In this document: one piece after another, positions 1-9,938 of the stretch
Layout of the letters: every line of letters starts with the position of its first letter
Position numbering within the stretch: position 1 is the stretch's first letter
Assembly: GCA_033439765.1 (NCBI GenBank)
Contig: JAULSN010000008.1
Location: 2,666,001-2,730,000 of the forward strand
Direction: 5' to 3'
DNA: 64,000 nt
Source: Lasiosphaeria ovina
Taxonomy: Eukaryota > Ascomycota > Sordariomycetes > Sordariales > Lasiosphaeriaceae
Position numbers and translations under genes: made by a program
Notes under the pieces: generated by a model
Told to the model about the DNA's origin: nothing
Seen by the model: only the letters and a program-made list of their open reading frames with translations
The model's database searches: none

Positions 1-56
1 CGCTTCCATTGTATTTCAAAACGCAGATCGGCAGTGGCCAATTGGAATGTTTCAGC
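1..56. other. 3' flank of the monooxygenase gene
   Basis: Window edge; downstream sequence of the minus-strand monooxygenase. Nothing else is seen here. Confidence 0.6.
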
Positions 57-2096
57 CTACGACGCCGTCGCCGACACAACTTCAAAAGCCCTGAGCGACC
101 CTTCGGCTCGATACTTCTCCAGCAGCTGGATGAACGACTCCATGCCCTCGCTCCAGCCCGAGCTTCTCGCCTTCTTCACCATTTCGGCCGCGTCTTTGGG
201 CGTCTGCAGCGCCTGCCCCTCGGACGTGATGTAGCCCGGCGTGCAGCCCAAGATGCTCGTGTACCACGCAGCGCGCTTCATGATCTCGACAGCCCACGCC
301 TCCTCGGCCTCCTTCTTGACCTCGACGACGGCACGCGGGCCAGCTGCTCGCTCGGCATCGGCGACGACCTGCGCAATGTGCTCGGCCCAGACCGTCACCG
401 TGAAGACAAAATTCGCGGCCTGGCCCGTCTGCGCCACGGCCGAGAAGAACAGGTTGGGGAAGCCGTTGGTATACAACCCGTGGAGTGTCGATGCGCCTTG
501 CTCGTCCCACTTGTCGTGAAGCGACTTGCCCTCGCGCCCAAAGACGCGGATGTCCGCCCGCTCCGCTGGGTTGCCGCCGCCGTGACCCGGCGTGCGGAAG
601 CCTGTGCTCAGCACGAGAATGTCGAGCGGGTACTCTTTGCCAGCGACGACCAGCCCGTCCTTGGTCGCCGAGTCGACTCCTTTGCCCTCTGTGTCAACGA
701 GATGGACGTGGGGCAGGTTGAAAACCTGTAGATACTCGTCACTAAATGTCACCCTCTTGCACCAGCTCGGATACCACGCCGTGAGCCTGGCTGCCGTGTC
801 CGGGTCCTTGACAATCGTTGCCGTCCGCGCTCGCACCTGCTCCGTGTATGGCTGGTCAAGCTTGTAAAGCCTCGCCACGTGCTCGTCGATCTTCTCGGGC
901 GTCGGTTCGATGATTCCCCATCTCGGAGACCCGACAAGGGCTGAGTAGGCTGTCACGCGGCTCCAGCTGTCTGCCACCAGGTTCTCCTCCCCTTCTCGGG
1001 CAGCGTCGGTGAGGAACCTGTCCATGTTTTTCATTCTCGCAATTTGCCATCCCTTCTTGGCCGCAATCTTTGTTTTCCTAGATTGCTTTGGTGAGTTGCC
1101 ATTCTTCTCAACGAAGTTGTAGGGTCAACGTCCGTTAACTTACCATTCCTCAGGATCAGTCGGCCGTTGCCCACGCCACGAGACAGAAGATGGCGTCCGT
1201 TGGAACACGTACACCTCCTTTGCCAACTTGGCCAGCTGGGGCACTACCTGGATGGCCGTTGCGCCGGTGCCGATGATTCCCACTCGCTTGCCTTGCAAGC
1301 CCGTCAAATTCCAATTATCCGGCTTGCCTCCGCTGACAGAATAATCCCAGCGCGAGGTGTGGAACATGTATCCAGAGAAGGTCTCCAGGGAGGGGATCTT
1401 GGGTGCGTGTGGCACGGTCAGGACCCCTGAGGCAATGAAAAAGTATTGCGCTTCGAGCTCCAGGCGTCGGCTCTCTTCTTCAGGCCCCCGATCTTCGGTA
1501 ATGCTGATATGCCACACCTTTGACTCGTCATTCCAATGAGCACTCTGGACAGTCGTGCGGAAAAGCGCCTTGTCGTCAAGATCAAAATGCTTCGCGATCC
1601 GATTTGCGTGATCGAGAAGTTCCGGGCCATCCGCATACTTGTTCTTGGGTATGTACCCCGTCTCTTCGAGCAACGGCATGTAAACGTAGCTCTCGATGTC
1701 GCAGTGCAAGCCGGGGTACCGGTTCCAATACCAAGTTCCTCCAAATCCGCCCGCGGCGTCAAGAAACAGGACGTCGCCTTCCCCGCTCACGACGCCGGAT
1801 TTGACGAGATTTGCCGCATAGATGAGGCCGCCATACCCGGCGCCGAGGATGATGAACTTGTATCTTGCCCCGTCCTTAACCGCCGGCTTTGCGTTCAGAG
1901 CACTGTGGTCGGCCCACGGGTCGTCCTTCAATGCTCGAACTCGGTCGGAAGAGGCATCCTTAAGGTCGACAAACTGTGCAACGCCATCCGACCGAAAACG
2001 CTTTGCGGCTTCTTCGGCATACTTCTGCTGCAGCCTGAGGTTGGTTGCGTCGTCCTGGCTTTCTCCTCCGGTCGCCTTGCTCTCGTCTGAGGCCAT
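57..2096 (-). CDS. Baeyer-Villiger-type flavin-containing monooxygenase
   Basis: Two exons, 2096..1144 and 1077..57, joined across a GTAAGT...CTAG intron, give 657 residues; Trp318 is split by the intron and the frame closes at a TAG. An N-terminal FAD Rossmann motif GAGYGG lies at about 85-90 and the GGTWYWNRYPG signature at 119-129. The Baeyer-Villiger fingerprint FSGYMFHTSRW is at 240-250, an NADPH-site GTGATA at 276-281, and an STGF motif in the second exon. Enzymes of this family use NADPH and O2 to insert oxygen next to a ketone, or oxidise soft nucleophiles; the substrate cannot be read from sequence. I chose ATG 2096 because the residues before it are low-quality leader and homologues start near this point. 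There is no obvious biosynthetic cluster beside it. The gene ends 56 bases from the window edge and looks intact. Confidence 0.9.
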
Positions 2097-2812
2097 AATG
2101 CCACGTGCTGGAGTGGCAATACCACTGGGAACTTCGAGAAATGACTCAAGTGGGAGGCTTGGATGCTCTTGGGAAGCAAGCAAAGCCGCCAGATTGAAGA
2201 TCCTTCTGGGGTTAGGCCACTGGATTGTGCGCGGAGGGGGGTGGCTGGCCAGTGTTACTCGACTTCCCGAAAACGAGAATGCAACGCAAGAATGCAAGTT
2301 TGCTGGACAAGCGGGTCGTATTCGTGTTGCCGGCCAGTTCGGACGGCAGGATTTATCGCAAACGAGCCATTTCAACGTGGTATTTGAGTTCTCCCGCCCA
2401 AACCGGTTACGTTGCTTGGCTCTATGTGGCAAAACATGCATGAATAGCAACGGGCCACATCTACTCTGTACTGAGGGCGGTTTTCAGGCCCCCTGACTCT
2501 CCTGGTCGGACACAGCAAGTTGAAGCGCACCCCCCACAAATCGCCACTTGGAGGCCGGGCGTCTTTCAACTCGGGGACAGTCTTTTTACCCACGGTTCTG
2601 CCAGATTTCGGCCACGAATTCATCCCTTGGCAAGATAAGACTCGAGAACATATCCGTGCCACCCACCACTCAAACCCCCAAGCTCGTCAGCCGCCACAGT
2701 AGCACACGAAAAGTAACTGCCACATCAGATCACACTCTTTGCTTGGCCCATCATAGAATCACTCCGCTCAGTCTTCCTCTGTATCATGGTCACTTCCTTG
2801 GTCAAATGTCTC
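2097..2812. other. Upstream region of the monooxygenase gene
   Basis: This gap separates the monooxygenase start from the tail of the broken ankyrin gene. The monooxygenase frame stays open upstream to about 2450, but that stretch has no conserved residues and is probably 5' leader. No other supported feature. Confidence 0.5.
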
Positions 2813-4608
2813 TTATATCGTCGAAAACTTTATGACAAGCTCAAGTCGCTTCTCCGGGTGCGTTATCATATCCTCACAAGTCTGCAGAAACACTTCATAA
2901 TCTCCGCAATGGTTAGAATTGTCCGATTCGAATCTCATAATGGTCCACTGATCATATCCGCGTTGGAATCGTTTATGTGGGTCTGCACCAGCTCCGAGCA
3001 GTCCTCCGAGCATGCTGATATGCTCCAGCAGTGGCTTATCGCGCCCAAATTTGCAGTTGAGGGTCTTGTTATACTCCAGTTCACCACACCAGACCTCTAG
3101 GGCGTCTTTGCCTCAAGGAAGACGATTCTAACCGCCATCTAGCAGGTTGTCGACAATCCAGGTGGCTACGCAATGGGTGGCTAATGATAGTGTGGCTAGG
3201 ATCGCATAGATCAGGTCGATCGGCCTGATGTGCCCGAGCCGAGGCATTAGTGGATCTACCAGATCCACAGTCCACCTCTTTCCTTCCCCTACATGTAGGA
3301 CCTTTCCTACCCTCCGCAGTTTTCTATTCTATAGAGACAATAGACATTGCTCTCCTGCTCACAGATTGGCTCCTGACTCAAGAAGAATCTGGACAGACGC
3401 CATCTCAGTTGCCGATTCCAGGACAGATATGTCGGAGTTGCTCTTACTCTCTTTGCGCCGCCGCGCTGTCTCTTCCTCATGAGGAATCGAATCATGGACC
3501 CATCCATGCTGGAAATGGCGAGAGAGAGCATCGTGTTCTTGTCTCGCCCGGTGATCTTGTTAACATCGGCACCGGCTTTGATGAGCAGGTTCGCGAGAGC
3601 CTCCTCGCCCCCCCTGAACTGCATGAGCTAGCGGCAGGTCCTGTGCCGAGTCCTCTTTGTTGGCGTCGGCGCCGTTGTCGAGTAGGAGCTTCGCAATCAC
3701 AAACTGGCCTGCCTTGATGGCGCAGTGCAGAGGCCGTTTCTCGTCTTTTGTAGCGGAGTTGACGGGCGCTCACTCATTGAGCAAAAGGTCGCGCACCTTG
3801 TTGAGGTTCCGGTACTCGCACGCCTGGCAGAGATCGGCGGCAAGGGCCGCACGCTTACCTGGCGACATCAAGAGGCCTTTCACCCCTGCCGATATGGACT
3901 GCTTTGGCCTCACGGGCGCTGGGACAGGTGCCTGCTGCCGTATCGGGATCCGGAGAGATTCCGCGCCACCGCCACTGGTGGCCGCGGAGACCGCACGCAG
4001 GGTGGAAGTGTCACAGTCGCGTGCTGATACAGAGCCTTTGGTTGCATCAGAGAGGGACTGCACGAATGACGGAGTGCCAATCAGGTCATCTTGGGCGGCC
4101 TCGCTAGTGCTGATCACGTTTAGTCCCACGACTCCGTCAGTAATTACTAGCTTGCTCAGCCAGTTGCTCGTGCACTCACAGTTGCACGAGCTGGATCTAG
4201 CTGTTCATCGTCTGGAACTGAAGTCCCAGCCGCCGCTCGCACTCGACGACTTCGTCATTGTTCCATACATGGCGGGCTCGCCCAAGGATACTGAGGTGGT
4301 TGCGACTCGAGCTCTGGCCAACGCGTGCAACATGGCGCTCCAGGTCGGCGAGCACATCCTTGCAGGCGGCAAGGAACAGGTGCAGAGTCGATCTCGTTCT
4401 CTGAGACGCAGTGCTCCGCTGCTGCAGGTAATCTGAGCTGCCGCAGCGTCTCGCCGAGCAGACGCATGCGGTCTGCGAGCTGCGTCGCCGATCGCTGGGC
4501 GCTGCGGAATCGGCTAGCGATGCTGCTCGGGCCCTCAACCATGGAGGCAGCGCGCGTGACGAGCGTCGAGCACACGCCAACCAGGCCGATGATGGACACG
4601 GGGTCCAT
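2813..4608 (-). pseudogene. Broken ankyrin-repeat gene with fungal N-terminal signalling domain
   Basis: Starts with MDPVSIIGLVG at 4608, the typical opening of the helical N-terminal domain (Fungal_N/SesB-like) of fungal NLR-like and STAND proteins. A one-base frameshift near 4397 moves the helical domain into another frame, and a TAG at 4197-4199 interrupts it soon after. A possible intron (GTGAGT donor near 4170) follows. Ankyrin units are visible farther on, with LLLDNGADANK near 3680 and LIKAGADVNK near 3580. They are broken by a TGA at 3770-3772, a frameshift near 3620 and at least one more near 3450. A last ankyrin-like piece (LLGAGADPHK, about 3000) ends at 2813. Both stops could come from C-to-T changes (CAG to TAG, CGA to TGA), as expected of RIP or deamination, but I infer this. 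No NACHT or NB-ARC motor was found. It diverges from the intact HET gene at 5076. Confidence 0.75.
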
Positions 4609-5075
4609 CTTGACTATTGATCTGTTCGTGGGCTTGAACGGCGGCGACTTAGGGGTAGACGCTGTAGCTGTTCGCTGGAGCAATGAGGAAGAAAGTCGTA
4701 GATTGCGGCTGAGACCGGTCGCCGGCTAGGGTTAGGCCCGAGCACACTGGTGATGGGGTTAACTGGCCTTCTCGCTCACCTATGAAGCGTATTTCCGACC
4801 CTCCACCAGGAGTTGTTTGATAAGGAAATCGAGCTAACCATTTTCAGATCCAGTACGCCGTCTTTCAGAGTTCAGCCAGTCGAGGCCGTGCATTTCAATG
4901 CCAGCAAAGGCTTACGGTTGGACGCCCTCCAGTGGAGCCTGGAGGGCGTCCAACCAAATTTCATGATGTGATTATGACTTAGGCTCCCTTTTCGACGCCA
5001 GCTCTACCCGCCAGCTCTACTCGGTTCCCTGCGCCGCTGATTAGCGATAGTGTCTTCAGCTGCCACCTCCCAACC
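4609..5075. promoter_or_regulatory. Shared divergent spacer of the ankyrin pseudogene and HET gene
   Basis: Spacer of 467 bp between two divergent genes of nonself-recognition type, so it should hold both promoters. Its clearest feature is the perfect inverted repeat at 4916-4955, listed separately. No coding potential seen. Confidence 0.5.
4916..4955. repeat. Perfect 17-bp inverted repeat with 6-base loop
   Basis: The left arm 4916-4932 (GGTTGGACGCCCTCCAG) is exactly the reverse complement of the right arm 4939-4955. The loop TGGAGC occupies 4933-4938. As RNA this would be a 17-bp GC-rich hairpin. It sits about 120 bp upstream of the HET start codon. Confidence 0.9.
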
Positions 5076-7406
5076 ATGTGTTACAGATACACGCCGCTGC
5101 GGAGCGACCGACAAGAGATCCGTCTACTCACACTTGAGCCGCAAGCTCTTGGTGACAGCAGCCACGCGCCTATCAGGCTGCGGGCTGAAATCAAGCCGCT
5201 CGACTCGACTGGTGAATACACATGTCTGTCGTACACTTGGGGCGCGCCCACTCTCGAGCGGCCCGTCAAGTTGGATGGTGTCGACTTCTCGATCCGAGAA
5301 GGCTTGTACGCAGCACTGTTCCGGCTGCGGCTGCCGGACCGGCCGCGCCGCCTCTGGATCGACGCCATCTGCATCAACCAGGACGACATCGCAGAGCGCA
5401 ATGCCCAGGTCGCCATCATGCAACACATCTACCACACTGCAGTTGACGTGATTGCCTGGATAGGCGAGGACAATGGCGCCCAAGACCAACGCGCCATCGC
5501 CCTGGTCTGCGAGCTAGGCCCCCGCGGTTACACCTTGGTTGTCCGACGCGAGAGCCGAGAACATCCACGCGCTTTTTTGTCTCTATACGACACGGACGAC
5601 TGGCTCGCTTTCCTCTCGCTGATCGAGCGCCCGTGGTTCTCGCGCATCTGGATCGTGCAGGAGGTCGTCATGGGAAAGCGCGTGACGGTGTGGTGCGGCA
5701 GCTACCAGCTCGACTGGAACGATCTGTATCACAGCGCGCTCTTCTTGCGAAATTACGCCGACGACATCTCCGCATTCGCGGGCCAATCACGGAACCGACA
5801 TCGTCTCAACAGGGCTGTGCACAACATCAACGTTATCGGTTACACAGTGGATCGACAGAAGATGCACGCCGTCATGGCTGAGGTGGGGAGCGACGGCAAC
5901 GAGGTATCTCGGGCAGGCCACGTCTGGAGCGAAGCCCATCACGCCGGCGGGGGCATTGCACTGCACGTTCATCGCCCTCAAGGCGCCATGCCGGCGCTCA
6001 TGACGCAGGTGCGGGTGGCACGCGCAAACACGCACCTAGCGAGCAGAGACGATGGTAATGGTAGCGTGTTGAGTCTGTTATTGCACTACTCTCTGGATGG
6101 GCAGCAGAGCAGCCCGGACAGTTCCGTTGCCATAATCGCCAACACGGCTCTCAGCACAGTCGAGAGACCGGGAACAGCACAACTAGAATCAGTAATAGGA
6201 ACAGTGACAGGAGGAGCGGCGGCAGCGGCAGCAGCAGGCCGCCCGCCCGTGCTGTCCGATCAGTCGGGATGGACCATGTATGACATTGTCAGAAGGTTCC
6301 GCACCTTCAAGGCTAGCGACCCGCGCGATAAGGTCTACGCGCTCGTCGGCCTTGCCCGCACTGTCGAGCACGCCGTCGGGGCCCTGCCGCGCATCTCGTA
6401 TGCGCCGGAAACCACCGAGTTTGACGTGTTCTGGGACCTCACCAACGCCGAGCTACAACACCGTCAGAGCCTCGGCTTCCTCAGCGCGGCGTGCGGCATC
6501 TCGCGGCAGTCTGAAGGATGGCCATCGTGGATGTCAATACCCCCTTCGCAACCGTCAGAACAGGGGGGCCGCGGCGACCAGGCTGTTGTCGCTACCCGCT
6601 TCAAGGTCCTTGCCGCCGCGCTCCAAGTCGACTACTTGCACGATCGACACGCCCATGCCGTCGCCACCATGGATAAGCCCACTCGGCTGCTGCGTGTTGC
6701 TGCCACGCTGCTCGCACCCATCGAGAAAGTGGGAACAAGGTTTGACGGCGACCACGGTTCCGTGTCGGCGTGGAAGAGCTGGGCTGACATGCTAGGGGTT
6801 CTCGACTTGGAGAATAGTAGTGATGTTGCCCTCGCTGACTTTGTGGGGCGGGAGGTACCAACAACAGGGCAACAGCAGACCCAAGAAACGACAGAGAAGG
6901 AAATGTTGCACCGGCGATTCGTCGGCACGCTACTGGCGTCGGGCTCAGACGACGGCACCGCGAGTTATCTTGCCAAGCTTTACAAGAACGAGGGGGCAGA
7001 GACAACAGGAGGCCACGAGAGCCGGCCGCGGCAGCAACTTCACGATGCCGGCGGCGTGTCCGTGGCGTCGTCGTGGAGGGACCGGCTGGCGCGCCGCGTG
7101 CAGGCCACTTGCCATGGGCGGCGGCTGTTTGTCTGCGGGGCCGCAACTACCATACAATCAGACGGATCACGCCATGTTCCTGCCGGCGAGTTCGGTCTGG
7201 GTCCGGAGAATGCGCGCGAGGGAGACCAGGTCGTCTTGATTCTCGGCTCGGACGTGCTCCAGGTTGTACGCCTGGTCGGGCAGGACAAGGCTGGTCGGGG
7301 GGTCTTTGGGCTCGTGGGCGAGGCGTACGTGCATGCGTGGATGCAAGGACAGATGGTGCCGGAGAATCCGGGCAAAATCGCAGCCGTGCACGTCTTGTTA
7401 AGGTAG
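5076..7406 (+). CDS. HET-domain (heterokaryon incompatibility) protein
   Basis: One uninterrupted frame of 776 residues. The HET domain occupies about 46-210: it has YTCLSYTWG near 48, then LWIDAICINQDDIAERN, the IMQHIYHTA helix, and WFSRIWIVQEV. The downstream part has the usual RTFKASDPRDKVYALVGLA segment and a C-terminal region with GAATT and GPENAREGDQVVLILG, typical of full-length HET proteins. An Ala-rich run (about 380-390) precedes the RTFKASDPRDK segment. HET proteins trigger cell death or growth arrest when genetically different hyphae fuse, often with an NLR-like partner. The broken ankyrin gene upstream, on the other strand, may have been such a partner. I see no frameshift or stop, so the gene looks functional. 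The partner and specificity cannot be inferred. Confidence 0.92.
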   Translation: MCYRYTPLRSDRQEIRLLTLEPQALGDSSHAPIRLRAEIKPLDSTGEYTCLSYTWGAPTLERPVKLDGVDFSIREGLYAALFRLRLPDRPRRLWIDAICINQDDIAERNAQVAIMQHIYHTAVDVIAWIGEDNGAQDQRAIALVCELGPRGYTLVVRRESREHPRAFLSLYDTDDWLAFLSLIERPWFSRIWIVQEVVMGKRVTVWCGSYQLDWNDLYHSALFLRNYADDISAFAGQSRNRHRLNRAVHNINVIGYTVDRQKMHAVMAEVGSDGNEVSRAGHVWSEAHHAGGGIALHVHRPQGAMPALMTQVRVARANTHLASRDDGNGSVLSLLLHYSLDGQQSSPDSSVAIIANTALSTVERPGTAQLESVIGTVTGGAAAAAAAGRPPVLSDQSGWTMYDIVRRFRTFKASDPRDKVYALVGLARTVEHAVGALPRISYAPETTEFDVFWDLTNAELQHRQSLGFLSAACGISRQSEGWPSWMSIPPSQPSEQGGRGDQAVVATRFKVLAAALQVDYLHDRHAHAVATMDKPTRLLRVAATLLAPIEKVGTRFDGDHGSVSAWKSWADMLGVLDLENSSDVALADFVGREVPTTGQQQTQETTEKEMLHRRFVGTLLASGSDDGTASYLAKLYKNEGAETTGGHESRPRQQLHDAGGVSVASSWRDRLARRVQATCHGRRLFVCGAATTIQSDGSRHVPAGEFGLGPENAREGDQVVLILGSDVLQVVRLVGQDKAGRGVFGLVGEAYVHAWMQGQMVPENPGKIAAVHVLLR

Positions 7407-8116
7407 GGCTCAATTTTGTATTCCAAGACAGGGCAGTAACTCTCTCCGTGTCTTGTGTAGCTAAATTCGAGTTTGTCAGTTGTAACAGCTCCAGGTTTCT
7501 GAACTCGGGTAAGAAACCAGCATTTTCAAAGACAGACTCGGACTTTGACTGTGAGAGCTGGACCGTGAATCTAATTATAACATAATTACTCCCACAATTA
7601 CCATTCCCTGACGCCGCAGGCTTGCTTGCCTAGGAGGCCCCAGTGGCTCGCCTTTGTCCAACGTCGACCGTTTTGTCGATCGATCTTGACTTTCGTGGCT
7701 GTCGCCCCCGGCGCCAATTAAAGGAAGATGTAACGACTTGTGTTCCCAAATCATAGGCCCCTGTGGGCATTAATCCATTATTAACCCTTCTGCTACGAGC
7801 TTCAGACCATTGACCAACCAACAACCAATAATCAGTAATTATAATTGCCGCCTCTTGAATTTTTCCGCCCCCTTTGCTATTTGTGATCATTCGTTGTTTG
7901 ATGTCTCACTCCACTCCAAATCCATGATGCCCCACATCTCATGCAGCAGCCAGCTAGGGGCGGATATTATACAGCAGTAGGTAGTATCGTATCGCGGATG
8001 AAGATCTGGATAATACCTAGCGTGGACTTTTAATGCCGCGCCCGGGCCCGCGAACACCGAGCCGGGGCGGGGGGGCAGAGCGAGGCTTGTGTCCCCGCTA
8101 GTCTTTGCCTAATGAT

Positions 8117-8411
8117 AGTTAGACCTGTACATACATAACGATCAGGTCGGGACCGGGAATTTTAGTCGTTATGCGGAGGTTATCGTGAAAGATCATTACC
8201 TAAATAGGGAATTGGTGGGGCGGGAGGCAGATTAAAGTGGGGTTGTTCGGATTCGGACCAGCGTCTCTCTTCAAACGAGACTTACATAGTAAATATCGTT
8301 ATGCGAGGGGAATGTCATACAGAATTTGACCCACTTTTCTCTAAAAGCCCCACCTTTGCCCCGCTTTTTCTTAATCGTTATGGTCCAGATCGTTATGTAC
8401 AGGTCTGAACT
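8117..8411. mobile_element. MITE-like element with imperfect terminal inverted repeats
   Basis: AGTTAGACCTGTACATA at 8117-8133 matches the reverse complement of the right end (TATGTACAGGTCTGAAC, 8395-8411) apart from one extra base. The match then continues as ACGATC on both sides after a 4-base insertion in the left arm. The octamer TCGTTATG or its complement recurs at about 8134, 8167, 8296, 8374 and 8390, like subterminal binding sites. The roughly 295-bp interior has no coding sequence. A target-site duplication is not clear, so the type of element is inferred. Confidence 0.5.
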
Positions 8412-8414
8412 GTA

Positions 8415-8565
8415 CAAAGTGTCCTTGCTTGAAAATACATAAATACAAAGTGCCCTCGCATTCTGGGGAAGCTTCATACAAAGTATCCTCACTTGTCAGA
8501 CAAAGTGTCCTTGCATGCGGGTGGTTTCATGCAAAGTGTCCTCGCAGCTGTGACAAATTGACCCC
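8415..8565. repeat. Nested tandem array of CAAAGTGTCC units
   Basis: Six units beginning CAAAGT or CAAATT start at 8415, 8446, 8479, 8501, 8532 and 8554. The spacings are 31, 33, 22, 31 and 22 bases. A long-plus-short pair of units therefore repeats at about 53-55 bp. The commonest core is CAAAGTGTCCTYGC. The array lies 75-225 bp upstream of the cyclase start codon and directly abuts the MITE-like element, so it could be a regulatory array or part of the same element. Confidence 0.75.
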
Positions 8566-8639
8566 GCCGCATAACTTTCCCAAAATCGCCACAGTCACGC
8601 AGCAGCAGTCGTTGCTGACTGGCCGTTATATCGATCGCC

Positions 8640-9799
8640 ATGGACCCAGGCTCGGTGCCCGACTTTGACGACCTCCCCAAGGTGGCTGGACAGCCGCAAG
8701 GTTGTGCCTGGGGCGTGTTCGACAACAAGAAGGACGGGAAGAAGGACGTGTTCGGCACCCTCAACTTCCTGACGCCGGCCATTGTTGCAGCTGCTGCGGC
8801 CGAGGTCAAGGATGGCGTGTCCATCTCGCTCAAGTGCGCCGTGCTGTCTTGCTCCTGTTCTGTCCTATCCTGTTCTGTCCTATCCTGTTCTGTCCTATCC
8901 TGTGCTCCCCCAATCAGCTGACCACGCAACCTCGGTCGCACAGCTGGCCCCTGAACGCCATCAAGTTCCCGTTCCCTTTCCGCAAGTCGCCCACGCACAC
9001 CGTCACGACGCTGCGCGAGGGGGGGATGGAGATTGAGGGCTTCGACGACTCGATCGACTTCAACACCCAGTTCAGCAGCCAGTGGGACGGGCTGTGCCAC
9101 GTCGTGCACGGCGACGAGCGCCTCACCTATAACGGGGCCCGGCCGACCAAGGAAGGCCTGGCCAGTGCCCAGTTGACCGCCGACAACGCGCTCCCGACCA
9201 TCGACCGCTGGCACGCGCGCGGCTGCGTCGTCGGTCGCGGCGTGCTCATCGACTTCAAGCGCTACGCCGACGAGACCTCGCCGCCCGACGACAACGCGTC
9301 CCCATACCACCCGCTGGACGGCTACCGCATCACCGTCGATGACGTGGAGAAGGTAGCCCGCCACCAGGGCGTCGAGTTCAAGCCGGGCGACATCCTCATT
9401 ATCCGCACCGGGTACACGGAGGTTCTCGAGGCGCCGACGGCACAGGACTTTGCAAAGTTCGCGGCGGCGACGCTGTCGGGGCTGCACGGCGTCGAGGCTA
9501 CGGCGCGATGGATCTGGAACCGCCGGTTCGCAGCCGTCGCGGGCGACGCGCACGGGTTCGAGGCCCTGCCCTCTGTCAAGGCCGACGGGTCGCCGGGCGA
9601 CGCGCCGGCCGGAAACCCGCTGGTCCTGCACCCGTACCTGCTCAACATGTTCGGCACGCCGATTGGCGAGCTCTGGGACCTCAAGGCCCTGGGCGAGCAC
9701 TGCCGCAAGACGGGCCGCTACAGCTTCTTACTAACCTCGGCGCCCCTAAACCACCCGGGCCTGGTTGCGTCGCCGCCGAACGCCGTTGCCATCTTCTGA
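8640..9799 (+). CDS. Cyclase-family (kynurenine formamidase-like) protein
   Basis: Two exons, 8640..8833 and 8944..9799, give 349 residues; the 110-bp intron splits an Asn codon. The joined product has the layout of fungal members of the putative cyclase family (Cyclase, PF04199): an N-terminal FDDLPKV region, then an SLNWPL-type strand, the SQWDGLCHVVHG segment where the family places its metal-binding or catalytic residues, GRGVLIDF, and GDILIIRTGYTE. The family includes arylformamidases that hydrolyse N-formylkynurenine, but fungal paralogues of this type are mostly uncharacterised, so the substrate is unknown. The intron is largely made of a 15-bp tandem repeat. The gene is convergent with the membrane-protein gene: 139 bp separate the two stop codons. 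Confidence 0.85.
8852..8903 (+). repeat. 15-bp minisatellite inside the cyclase intron
   Basis: Three exact copies of TGTTCTGTCCTATCC (8856-8870, 8871-8885, 8886-8900) with partial copies on both sides. They fill about half of the 110-bp intron and form its pyrimidine-rich part. Confidence 0.9.
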
Positions 9800-9938
9800 G
9801 GGGGTGGGGTGGATTGTTCTGAAGAGAGATGCTCGGAGTGTTTTCAATCTTTACGTGGGTAACGTCTCGGCAAGACAATTGATTTGATACAAGGACTCTG
9901 TCGGACTCCATTTGTTGCAGTTGTGAGCCATCCTATTC

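Larger units (their letters stand above)
7407..8639. other. Repeat-bearing spacer between HET and cyclase genes
   Basis: Spacer of 1.2 kb with no conserved coding sequence. It holds the MITE-like element (8117-8411) and a nested short-repeat array (8415-8565), both listed separately. The first part (7430-7900) is AT-rich and unremarkable. Confidence 0.6.

Noticed and set aside
9..731. 240-codon plus-strand frame over the monooxygenase
   Set aside because: Antisense shadow of GC-rich coding sequence; no conserved features.
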